Assembly (NCBI GenBank): GCA_963702305.1
Contig: CAVPBX010000016.1
Location: 248,001-312,000, forward strand
Source of the DNA: PALSA-693 sp963702305
Lineage (GTDB): Bacteria; Actinomycetota; Acidimicrobiia; Acidimicrobiales; Palsa-688
Reading direction: 5' to 3'
DNA: 64,000 nucleotides
The number at the start of each line of letters is the position of its first letter. Position 1 is the first letter of the stretch. The notes below the pieces were generated by a model that saw only the letters and a program-made list of their open reading frames with translations, did not search any database and was not told where the DNA came from. Made by a program: the position numbers and the translations under genes. Below are positions 45,458 through 53,543 of this stretch, in pieces.

Positions 45458-45467
45458 CGGCTGGCCG

Positions 45468-45473
45468 TAGCAT
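45468..45473 (+). promoter_or_regulatory. Putative leaderless -10 box
   Basis: TAGCAT ends 6 nt before the ATG at 45480. Confidence 0.5.
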
Positions 45474-45479
45474 CCGCGT

Positions 45480-46412
45480 ATGTCCGAGCGCTCCCGCTTC
45501 CTGCCCCGCCGCTCCTGCCACGCCGTCCCCGGCTCCAACGAGAAGTTCCTGGCCAAAGCCCCGAGCCTCCCGGCGGACATGTTCTTCCTCGACCTCGAAG
45601 ACGCGGTGGCGCCCCTCGAGAAAGAGGCGGCCCGGTCCAAGGTGGTGGCGGCCGTACGCGACCAGGACTGGGGCGACGCGGTGCTCTGCGTGCGCGTCAA
45701 CGCCTGGGACACCAAGTGGACGTATGGCGATGTGATCGAGGTGGTCGGCCAAGCCGGACCCCGCCTCGACGAGATCATGCTGCCGAAGGTGCAGAACGCC
45801 GCGCAGGTGGTGGCCATGGATCTGCTGCTGACCCAGGTCGAGATCAATCACGGCCTGCCCGCGGGCCACGTCGGCATCGAAGCCCAGATCGAGACGGCCC
45901 AGGGCTTGATCAACGTGGAGGAGATCTGCGCCGCGTCGCCTCGCATCGAGACGGTCATCCTCGGCCCGGTGGACTTCTCGGCGTCGATGGGGATGCCGTC
46001 GCTGTCGGGCGGGCTGCTCATCCCCGAGTACCCCGGCGACTACTTCCACTACGTGTTCATGAAGATCCTGATGGCGGGGCGGGCCAACGGGTTGCAGGTG
46101 ATCGACGGCCCCTACGTCAAGGTCCGCGATCCCGACGGGTTCCGGGAGTACGCGCGGCGCACCCAGATCCTGGGCTTCGACGGCAAGTGGAGCCTGCACC
46201 CCGATCAGGTGGGCATTCTCAACGAGGTCTTCTCGCCGACCCAGCAGCAGTTTGATCGGGCGTGGGAAGTGCTCGATGCCTACCGGGAGGCGACCGAAGG
46301 CGAACGCAAGGGCGCCGTCATGCTGGGCGACGAGATGATCGACGAGGCCTCCCGCAAGGTGGCGGTCACCCTGGTGGCCCGGGGCGAGCGAGCGGGGATG
46401 GCCCGCCTCTAG
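45480..46412 (+). CDS. HpcH/HpaI-family CoA lyase, probable beta-methylmalyl-CoA/malyl-CoA lyase
   Basis: 310-aa CitE/Mcl-type aldolase. CHAVPGSNEKFLAKA, MFFLDLEDAVAPLEKEAAR (Mg-binding Asp/Glu), LCVRVNAWDTKW, IEAQIETAQGLINVEEI and ILGPVDFSASMG are conserved, and the C-terminal GKWSLHPDQVGILNEVFSP contributes to the active site. In the ethylmalonyl-CoA pathway this enzyme splits beta-methylmalyl-CoA to glyoxylate and propionyl-CoA. That assignment rests on the nearby mcd and MaoC genes; (3S)-malyl-CoA thioesterase is the alternative. Confidence 0.85.
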   Translation: MSERSRFLPRRSCHAVPGSNEKFLAKAPSLPADMFFLDLEDAVAPLEKEAARSKVVAAVRDQDWGDAVLCVRVNAWDTKWTYGDVIEVVGQAGPRLDEIMLPKVQNAAQVVAMDLLLTQVEINHGLPAGHVGIEAQIETAQGLINVEEICAASPRIETVILGPVDFSASMGMPSLSGGLLIPEYPGDYFHYVFMKILMAGRANGLQVIDGPYVKVRDPDGFREYARRTQILGFDGKWSLHPDQVGILNEVFSPTQQQFDRAWEVLDAYREATEGERKGAVMLGDEMIDEASRKVAVTLVARGERAGMARL

Positions 46413-46663
46413 CGAGGGGCGCGGCGCAGTCCCGCGGCGCGCAGCCGGCGCACCAGCTGGCGGCTCGAGACCGACTCCGCGCCGAGTTCGATGGCCCGCA
46501 GCCGGTACTCGGCCGGCACGTCGTAGTGATCCCCCTGGAAGGCCCGGCGGGGCAGCCCCAGGCGGGCGGCGAAGGTGTGCAGCTCGTCGTAGGTCTCGTC
46601 GCTGACCAGATGCGCCCAGTACCGGCCCCGCCACTGCCACCGGGCTTCGTCGACCAGGATCAC
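46409..46663 (-). CDS. DUF4031 protein
   Basis: 84-aa protein. ILVDEARWQWRGRYWAHLVS, DELHTFAARLGLPRRAFQGD and HYDVPAEYR are the DUF4031 signature. Function unknown. GTG start overlaps the mcd stop (GTGA), so it is translationally coupled to mcd. The 3' end overlaps the CoA-lyase gene by 4 bp. Confidence 0.85.
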   Translation of the reverse strand: MILVDEARWQWRGRYWAHLVSDETYDELHTFAARLGLPRRAFQGDHYDVPAEYRLRAIELGAESVSSRQLVRRLRAAGLRRAPR

Positions 46664-48285
46664 CGCGTGGCGTTCTCCACCAGCCGTCGGGCCACCACCT
46701 TGAGGGCGAGCGTCTCGTCGGCGCCCTCGAAGATCGACAGCACCCGGGCGTCGACGAACAGCCGGCTGACTGGGAACTCCTCGGCGTAGCCCATGCCCCC
46801 GTGGATCTGCATCGCTTCCCGGCTGACCCACTCCGCGGCCCGGCACACGTAGGCCTTGATCATCGACGCCTCGAGGGCGCCTTCGCCCTTGGCCATCAGG
46901 CGGGCCACCACGTACATGTACTGGCGCGCCGCCTGGATGATGGCGGCCATGCGGGTGAGCTTGACCTGGGTGAGCTGGTAGTCGGCGACGGCGTGCCCGA
47001 ACACCCGGCGCCCGGCCGCGTAGGAGACCGCCGCATCGTAGGCGGCCTGCATCACTCCCACGGCCCGGGCCGCGGTCTGCAAGCGGCCGTTCTCGAAGCC
47101 CTCCATCTGGAGGTAGAAGCCCCGCCCCAGGCCCGCCTCTTCGCCGATCAGATGGTCGGCCGCGACCCGCCACCCGTCAAACGACAGCTCGTAGCTGTGC
47201 ATCCCCCGGTACCCGATGGTGTCGATCGGCCGCCCCTCCAGGCGCCCCCCGCCGGGTTGGGTCAGGACGAAGCCGTGCCCGTCCGCCCGCTCCTTGGGCA
47301 CCACGAAGATCGACAGGCCCCGGTGGCCCGAGGCTGCGGTCCGGATCGGTGCGGGCCAGCACCATCAGCACGTCGGCCCGGGCCGCGAACGTCGACCAGG
47401 TCTTGGTGCCGTGCAGGACCCAGTCCGCGCCGGCGTCGCCGTTGGCCCGGGCCGCGCCGAGAGTGATCCCCGCCACGTCGGATCCGAAGTCCGGCTCGGT
47501 CACGGCCACGCCGGCCATGATCTCGCCGGTCGCCAGCCGGGGCAGCCACTGCCGCTTCTGGGCTTCGGTCCCTCCCTTGAGCAGGGCCCGGGCCAGGATC
47601 TCGGGGCGGGTGATCAGCGACCCGCCGGCGCCGAGCGACGCCCGCGACAGCTCCTCGGTCGCGATCACCATGCCGAGGTAGTCGTGCTCGCCGCCGGTGG
47701 CGTAGCCGCCGTACTCCTCGGGGATCGACAGACCGAACGCGCCGAGCTCGCCGAGCCCGGCGATGATCTCCTCGGGGATGTCGGTGTTGTGGCGGTGGAT
47801 CGCTTCGGCGACCGGGGCGATGCGCTCTTCGGCGAAGCGGCGGAAGGTCTCGGCCACCAGCTCGAAGTCGGCGTCGAGGTGGCGGGGGCCGGGCTGGCCC
47901 GCCAGGGCGGCCAGCCAGGCCGGGTCGCGGTGGGCGGTGACAAACGCCGCGGCCGGGGCCAAGGCGCCGTGGTCGGCCCCCCAGAGGGCCTCTCGGCTGA
48001 GCAGGCGGGTGGCCAGATCCCAGACCGCCTCCGCCGCGAACGCGGCGGCCAGGCCGGCTTCGACCGGTCCGCGACTGCCGTAGTCCAACCGCGGCCCGGG
48101 CCGTCTCGATGGCCGCCGCGCTGTGCGCGAGGTCGTAGGCGATCGACCTGGTGGGCGTCGACGGCGCCCTTACCCTCCGCGGCCAGGTGGGCGGCGGCCC
48201 GGTCGATGACGGCGCGACCCAGGTCGACCGCGGCGGCGGCCGCGGCCAGGTCCGGTCCCGAATTTCCTACGGCGGACTCGGCCAT
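46660..48285 (-). CDS. mcd: Methylsuccinyl-CoA dehydrogenase-like acyl-CoA dehydrogenase, three frameshifts
   Basis: Flavin-dependent acyl-CoA dehydrogenase, about 540 aa once three extra bases are removed (near 48145, 48095, 47335). An N-terminal helical extension of about 150 residues (AVDLGRAVIDRAAAHLAAEG, then DLATRLLSREALWGAD) precedes the normal fold; such an extension is typical of methylsuccinyl-CoA dehydrogenase. Core motifs: GLSIPEEYGGYA, VAVTEPDFGSDVAG, GTKTWSTFAARADVLMVLAR, MQIHGGMGYAEEFPVSR and IFEGADE with the catalytic Glu. Oxidises (2S)-methylsuccinyl-CoA to mesaconyl-CoA in the ethylmalonyl-CoA pathway; specificity inferred from length and neighbours. Confidence 0.85.
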
Positions 48286-48294
48286 GGGAGGAGG

Positions 48295-48954
48295 CTAGCC
48301 AGCGCCCGGCGCCCGCCGGGCTACCACGGTCACGAGGGGCGGCAGGAGGACGGCCTCGTCGCCGGGGTCCACGTCGGTGAGGGCTTCGAGGTACTCGGCG
48401 ACCGGTCCGGGACCGGCCCAGGCTGGGGCTTCGGCCCAGGCGTCGACCAGCTCGAGGCCGGCCGCCACCGCCAGCGCGGGCAGCAGGGCGCCGACGTCGG
48501 GGTGCCGGGCGTCGGGCATGGAGAGGGGTTGGCCGCCGATGCGGCCCGCGGTGGTGACTGGTTCCTGGGCGACGACCCAGCCGCCCGGGCGCACCGCGGC
48601 CCGCATGCGGCGCAGGACCGCTTCGGGGGAGTGCACGTGCAGCAGCACGAACCGGCAGTAGGCCAGATCCAGCGGTTCGGGGAGCGTCAGTTCTTCGCCG
48701 GCCTGGGTCAGCGCCACCACTTGGGCCTGCGCGGCGGCCGCCGCGGCGGCCGCCACTTCGTCGCGGCGGGCCGGGTCGGAGTCGACCGCGTACACCCGGC
48801 CGTCACGACCCACCACCCGGGCCAACGCCACCGTCACGTCGCCGCCCCCGGCGCCGATATCGGCGCAGATCCAGCCCTCCCGCAGGCCCAGCCGATCGAG
48901 GGCGGTCACCAGCGGGCGGCGGTAGACGTCGTTGCGCAGTTCGAACTCGATCAC
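48295..48954 (-). CDS. Class I SAM-dependent methyltransferase
   Basis: 219 aa. SAM-binding motif I is CADIGAGGGDVTVALA, with VYAVDSDP as the acidic end of strand 2 and LDLAYCRFVLLHVHSPEAVL as motif IV/post. The substrate is unknown. Nine bp upstream of mcd on the same strand, so probably the first gene of a methyltransferase-mcd-DUF4031 operon. Divergent from the MaoC gene. Confidence 0.85.
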   Translation of the reverse strand: MIEFELRNDVYRRPLVTALDRLGLREGWICADIGAGGGDVTVALARVVGRDGRVYAVDSDPARRDEVAAAAAAAAQAQVVALTQAGEELTLPEPLDLAYCRFVLLHVHSPEAVLRRMRAAVRPGGWVVAQEPVTTAGRIGGQPLSMPDARHPDVGALLPALAVAAGLELVDAWAEAPAWAGPGPVAEYLEALTDVDPGDEAVLLPPLVTVVARRAPGAG

Positions 48955-48982
48955 GGCGGTGACGATACGTGGGCCGCATCGC

Positions 48983-48988
48983 TAGCGT
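48983..48988 (+). promoter_or_regulatory. Putative leaderless -10 box
   Basis: TAGCGT ends 9 nt before the ATG at 48998. Confidence 0.4.
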
Positions 48989-48997
48989 TGGCCGGCG

Positions 48998-49510
48998 ATG
49001 ACGACCTACGACCGACCCTTCGGCCGCTACTTCGAGGACTTCACCGAGGGGGACATCTACCGGCACTGGCCCGGCAAGACCATCACCGAGTACGACGACC
49101 ACCTCTTCTGCATGATCACCATGAATCACCACCCGCTCCACACCAACGCCTGGTTCGCGGAGCACGAGACGGTGCAGGGCCGCAACGTGGTGGTGGGCAA
49201 CCTGGTGTACAGCGTGGTGCTGGGGATGAGCGTCCCCGACGTGAGCGGGTCGTGCATCGCCAACCTCGAGGTCGAGGAGCTGACCCACAAACGGCCCACC
49301 TTCCACGGCGACACCATCTACGCCGAGACCCGGGTGCTCGGCAAGCGGGAGTCGGCCACCAAGCCGGACCGCGGCGTCGTCACCGTCGAGTCCAAGGGGC
49401 TCAACCAGCGGGGCGAGGAGGTCTGTTACTTCCGCCGGCGGGTCATGGTGTGGAAGCGCGACGGCGCCCCCGCCCGCCAGCGGCCCTACCCGCCCGATAT
49501 CTGGGACTGA
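48998..49510 (+). CDS. MaoC-like hydratase, probable mesaconyl-CoA hydratase
   Basis: 170-aa single hot-dog-fold hydratase. RHWPGKTITEYDDHLFCMIT and MNHHPLHTNAWFAEH include the hydratase-2 Asp/His catalytic pair region; GNLVYSVVLGMSVPDVSG follows. Short MaoC proteins of this type sit beside mcd and a CitE-like lyase in the ccr clusters of streptomycetes. It would hydrate mesaconyl-CoA to beta-methylmalyl-CoA, between Mcd and the lyase. Stop overlaps the possible CTG start of mutY. Confidence 0.87.
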   Translation: MTTYDRPFGRYFEDFTEGDIYRHWPGKTITEYDDHLFCMITMNHHPLHTNAWFAEHETVQGRNVVVGNLVYSVVLGMSVPDVSGSCIANLEVEELTHKRPTFHGDTIYAETRVLGKRESATKPDRGVVTVESKGLNQRGEEVCYFRRRVMVWKRDGAPARQRPYPPDIWD

Positions 49511-49542
49511 CCGGCATCGCGGATTCCGACGACTCCGGCCAG

Positions 49543-50445
49543 GTGGCACCTGGGCTCCAGGCCGCGGTGTCGCGGTGGGGCGAGGCGGCCCGGCGGGACC
49601 TGCCGTGGCGGGCCACGCGCCAGCCCTGGGCGATCCTGGTCAGCGAGTTCATGCTGGCCCAGACCCAGGTGACCCGGGTGGTACCGCGGTGGGATGCCTT
49701 TCTGGCCCGCTGGCCCACGCCCACGGCCTGTGCGCAGGCCCCGCTCGGGGAGGTGATCGCCGCCTGGAACGGGCTCGGCTACAACCGGCGGGCGGTGTTC
49801 CTGCACCGGGCCGCGACGGCCATCGTCGACCGCCACGAAGGGGTCGTTCCCGACGACCTGTCGGCGCTCCTGGCCCTACCGGGGGTAGGTCCGTACACCG
49901 CCCGGGCCGTGCTGGCCTTCGCCTTCGAACACCGGGTCGGGGTGGTGGATACCAATGCGGCCCGGGTCCTGGCCCGAGCCTTCGCCGGCCGCACCCTGGG
50001 CCACCGCGAGGCGCAGGCGTGGGCCGATGCCGCGGTGCCCGCCGGCGCCGGCTGGGCCTGGAACCAGGCCATGCTCGACCTCGGGGCCATCCGCTGCACC
50101 GCCCGCCGGCCGGCATGCGACGGGTGCCCACTGGGGCCGGGCTCGTCCGGTCCGCCCCTGTGCCGGTGGGCAGCCGCCGGCGGCCCCGATCCGGCGGCCG
50201 GCTCCGCCGGCACCTCGCGGCCCCAGTCGACGTTTTCCGGATCCGACCGGCAGGGCCGAGGTCGACTGCTGGCCACCCTCGCCGCCGGGCCCGCTGGGCC
50301 CGCTGCCGGCGGGCTGTCGTGGCACCAGTGGGCCGCGGCCGCCGGCTGGCCCGATGACCCGGCCCGCGCCGCGGCCGCGGCCGCCGGCCTGGTCGCCGAC
50401 GGGCTGGCGGTGGTGGGCGAGGACGGCTCGCTCGGTCTGCCCTGA
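49543..50445 (+). CDS. mutY: A/G-specific adenine glycosylase
   Basis: Base-excision repair glycosylase that removes A opposite 8-oxoG. SEFMLAQTQVTRVVPRW (catalytic Glu), HhH LLALPGVGPYTARAVLAFAF and VGVVDTNAARVLAR (catalytic Asp) are clear. The Fe-S loop IRCTARRPACDGCPLGPGSS has C-x6-C-x2-C, but the fourth Cys (PPLCRW) is 11 residues on where five is usual. The C-terminal NUDIX-like domain is absent, as in many actinobacteria. GTG at 49543 is taken as start; CTG at 49507, overlapping the MaoC stop, would add 12 residues. Confidence 0.9.
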   Translation: MAPGLQAAVSRWGEAARRDLPWRATRQPWAILVSEFMLAQTQVTRVVPRWDAFLARWPTPTACAQAPLGEVIAAWNGLGYNRRAVFLHRAATAIVDRHEGVVPDDLSALLALPGVGPYTARAVLAFAFEHRVGVVDTNAARVLARAFAGRTLGHREAQAWADAAVPAGAGWAWNQAMLDLGAIRCTARRPACDGCPLGPGSSGPPLCRWAAAGGPDPAAGSAGTSRPQSTFSGSDRQGRGRLLATLAAGPAGPAAGGLSWHQWAAAAGWPDDPARAAAAAAGLVADGLAVVGEDGSLGLP

Positions 50446-50555
50446 CCGCGGGGGAGGCCGCTCGGCCCTTGTCCTGCCAGTGGCATTGGTCACACTGACG
50501 GTGCCGACGGGCCGGGCGTGGATAGGCTCGCCCCCAAGACTCGGGGGGTGAGTGT

Positions 50556-51383
50556 ATGGAAGTGACATTTTACGGGGTGCGGGGATCGTGCCCCTGTCCC
50601 TCCGACGCCAACAGGCGCTACGGCGGCAACACCGCCTGCGTAACCCTCACCGTGGCCGGCGAGCCGCCGATCATCTTCGACCTCGGGACCGGATTACGGC
50701 CGTTTGCCGAAACCCAGCCCCTCGACGGCACCTTCAACGGCACCGCCCTGGTGACCCACATCCACTGGGACCACGTGCAGGGGCTACCGTTCTTCCCGCC
50801 CGCGGACCGGGTGGGGGCCCGCTTCGACGTGTTCGGGCCCGAGCAGGAGGAAGGCTCGCTGGCCGACGTCTTCGACGGCTTCATGCGCCCCCCGTACTTC
50901 CCGGTCACCTGCTCGGACTTGCGGGGCGACATCGTGTTCCACGACGTCCTCAAAGACGACGTGACCGTGGGATCGGCGCAGATCATGGTCCGGCCCGTTC
51001 CCCATTGCGGTCCCACCGTGGGCTACCGGGTCGAATGGAACGGCGCCACCGTGACCTACATCAGCGATCATCAGGCGCCGTTGGACCTGGACTCGGTGGC
51101 CGACAGCGTCCTCGAGTTGGCGGCCGGAGCTGACGTGCTGATCCACGACGCCCAGTACACCCGTTCGGAGTTCGCGGAGAAGTCCCACTGGGGTCATTGC
51201 ACCGTCGACTACGCGGTCCAGGTGGCCCAGGAGGCGGGGGTCAAGCGGCTTGTCCTGTTCCACCACGATCCCTCGCACGGCGACGAGGAGCTCGACGGCC
51301 TGCTGGTCGAAGCCCAAGCGGTGGCCGGCCGGGGCGGTCTCGAGGTGCTGGCGGCGTACGAGGGGCTGCAACTCAGCCTCTGA
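50556..51383 (+). CDS. Metallo-beta-lactamase-fold hydrolase
   Basis: 275 aa. MEVTFYGVRGSCPCPSDANR start with YGGNTACVTL, ALVTHIHWDHVQGLPFF (HxHxDH zinc motif), VPHCGPTVGYRV, VTYISDHQ and LVLFHHDPSHGDEELD supply the remaining ligands. This arrangement is typical of RNase Z-like phosphodiesterase relatives and is often annotated only as MBL-fold hydrolase. Substrate unknown. A GAGTGT stretch precedes the ATG. Confidence 0.88.
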   Translation: MEVTFYGVRGSCPCPSDANRRYGGNTACVTLTVAGEPPIIFDLGTGLRPFAETQPLDGTFNGTALVTHIHWDHVQGLPFFPPADRVGARFDVFGPEQEEGSLADVFDGFMRPPYFPVTCSDLRGDIVFHDVLKDDVTVGSAQIMVRPVPHCGPTVGYRVEWNGATVTYISDHQAPLDLDSVADSVLELAAGADVLIHDAQYTRSEFAEKSHWGHCTVDYAVQVAQEAGVKRLVLFHHDPSHGDEELDGLLVEAQAVAGRGGLEVLAAYEGLQLSL

Positions 51384-51474
51384 GGGGCCGTCCCGACACT
51401 CTTCGTGGTCTGAGTGGTCTGCGGGGTCTGCGGGGGCCAGCTCTCGGCGCGTTTCCGCACTCTTCGGGACGAGC

Positions 51475-51491
51475 GCGACACTCTGTGTCGC
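51475..51491. repeat. 7-bp palindrome in the MBL-ftsH gap
   Basis: GCGACAC-TCT-GTGTCGC, perfect. The gap 51384-51682 also has short GGTCTG repeats near 51410-51432 and no convincing gene; the palindrome may be a terminator or an operator for the ftsH-like gene. Confidence 0.5.
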
Positions 51492-51682
51492 ATACGGGCC
51501 AAAAGAATCCGGATGTACCGAAGAAACCGCCGCCGGGGCCCAGCTTGGCGAAACCAGCGCCCATTTGGCGCAACTCCGAACCCGGCGAACAGGTACCCGT
51601 CCACCCCGTGCGGTATCTACCTTGTATCCGTGGATCCGATGTCGGTTCCCGTATGACCCCGACGGCAAGAGAGAGAGTTTTC

Positions 51683-53540
51683 ATGGAAGCCCTGACGCTG
51701 GCGGGATCGAGCGTGCTGCGGTCCGGTGACGTGACCGACGCCGCCGAAAGAGCCCGGCAGCGCCGGCTGCGGCGACTGGCGATCGCCTTGGCCGTGGTCG
51801 CTGTCCCCCTCGGGGCTCGGGCCCTGCTGGGCGCCGTCCGGTACGCCCGGGGCGATCTGCACGGCGCGTCCTCCGCCTTCGCCTGGCCGCTGCCGCACCT
51901 GCCTGCCGGCGCCGGCACCTACCTCCCGTCGGTGCTCCTGATCGTGGCCCTGGTCGCCATCCTGGCCGTGCCCCTCCTGGCCGCGGGCCGGTCGCCGCAC
52001 GTCCTGTACCGCCCCGAGGAGATCGACGTCCGCCTGTCGGATGTCGTCGGCGCGGGAGTGGTGGTGGAGGAAGTCGTCAAGACCCTCAACCTGTTTCTCG
52101 CCAACCGCACCTTCAAGGAGCGCATGGGCGGCACGCCCCGCCGGGCCGTCCTTTTCGAAGGGCCTCCGGGGACCGGCAAGACCTACATGGCCAAGGCCAT
52201 GGCGGCCGAGGCGGCCGTGCCCTTTCTCTTCGTGTCGTCGTCCGCGTTCCAGTCGATGTACTACGGGCAGACGAACCGCAAGATCCGCTCCTACTTCAAG
52301 GCCCTGCGGGCCCATGCCCGCCGGGAGGGCGGGGCCATCGGGTTCATCGAGGAGATCGACGCCATCGGCGCGGCGCGGTCCGGGGTGGGCGGCGGCACCG
52401 GCCGGGAGGGCATCGCGGGCGTGGTCAACGAGTTGCTCATCCAGCTGCAGTCCTTTGACCAGCCGCCGGGCGGGACGCGGCTCCGCGGGGCGATGATCGA
52501 TGTCGTCAACCGCTGGCTGCCCGTGGGACGGCGGCTCCGCAAGCCCGTCACCCCTCCCGCCAACGTGCTCATCATCGGCGCCACCAATCGGGCCGGTGAC
52601 CTCGACCCCGCCCTCCTGCGTCCCGGCCGCTTCGACCGGACCATCACCGTAGACCTGCCCGGGCGGGCCGGACGGCGGGAAATCATCGACTACTACCTGG
52701 CCCGCAAGGCCCATGTCCCCGAGCTCGACGACCCGGCGTGGCGCGAGACGCTGGCCGGCATCCACCTTCGGCTACTCGCCGGTCATGCTCGAGCACCTGC
52801 TCGATGAGGCCCTCGTCTGGGCCCTGCGCCGGGGCGCGGACCGCCTCAACTGGGAGGACATCCAGCGGGCCAAGATGACCGAGGAGCTGGGCCTGGCCCA
52901 GCCGGTCGGCTACGCCGAGCGGGAACGCCAGACGATCGCCACCCACGAATCCGGCCACGCCACCGTGGCCTGGCTGGTGGCCCCCCAACGGACCCTCGAG
53001 GTGCTGTCCATCGTCAAACGCCGATCGGCCCTCGGGCTGTTGGCCCACTCCGATGCCGAGGAGCGCTGGACCCAGACTCGCAGCGAGATCGAGGCCCTCA
53101 TCCGCATCGCCATGGGCGGGATGGTGGCGGAGGAGCTCTTCTTCGGTGAGACCAGCAGCGGGGTCGCCGGGGACCTGCAGGCCGCCACCGAGGCCGCCTG
53201 CCAGATGGTCGGCAGCTTCGGCATGGCGGGTTCGCTCATCTCCCTGGAGGCGTTGCGGGCCCCCGGCGGGGCCAACATCGTGGCCAAGGTCCTCGCCGAC
53301 GAGACCTGTCGGGCCGAAGTCGACGCCATCCTCGACGCGGCTCGCGACGATGTCCGCTCGCTGCTGGCGCAGCGGTCCTATCTGGTCGAAGCCCTACGCG
53401 ACGCCCTGCTCCAGCGCGACGAGCTACTCGGCGCCGAGATCTCGGCCGTGCTCGACGGCGCCGAGGCGGACCGACAGGCCCAGATCGTGGACCTCCGCGA
53501 CCAGGAGGTCTATCAGCTCGGCCTCTCCTCCGAACGCTGA
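51683..53540 (+). CDS. Divergent FtsH-like membrane AAA+ metalloprotease, one frameshift
   Basis: About 618 aa. Two membrane segments (about 32-52 and 81-100), then an AAA+ domain: Walker A FEGPPGTGKTYMAKAM, a Walker B reading GFIEEIDAIG (first Asp replaced by Glu), pore loop SMYYGQTNRKIRSYF, and NRAGDLDPALLRPGRFDR (second region of homology). A one-base insertion near 52765 separates the M41 peptidase: FGYSPVMLEHLLDEAL, zinc HESGHATVAWL, and SGVAGDLQAATEA with the third ligand Asp. The usual GVDEAK segment is missing, so this is a paralogue and not housekeeping FtsH. ATG at 51683 follows GAGAGAG; ATG at 51653 is possible. Confidence 0.85.
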
Positions 53541-53543
53541 TCT

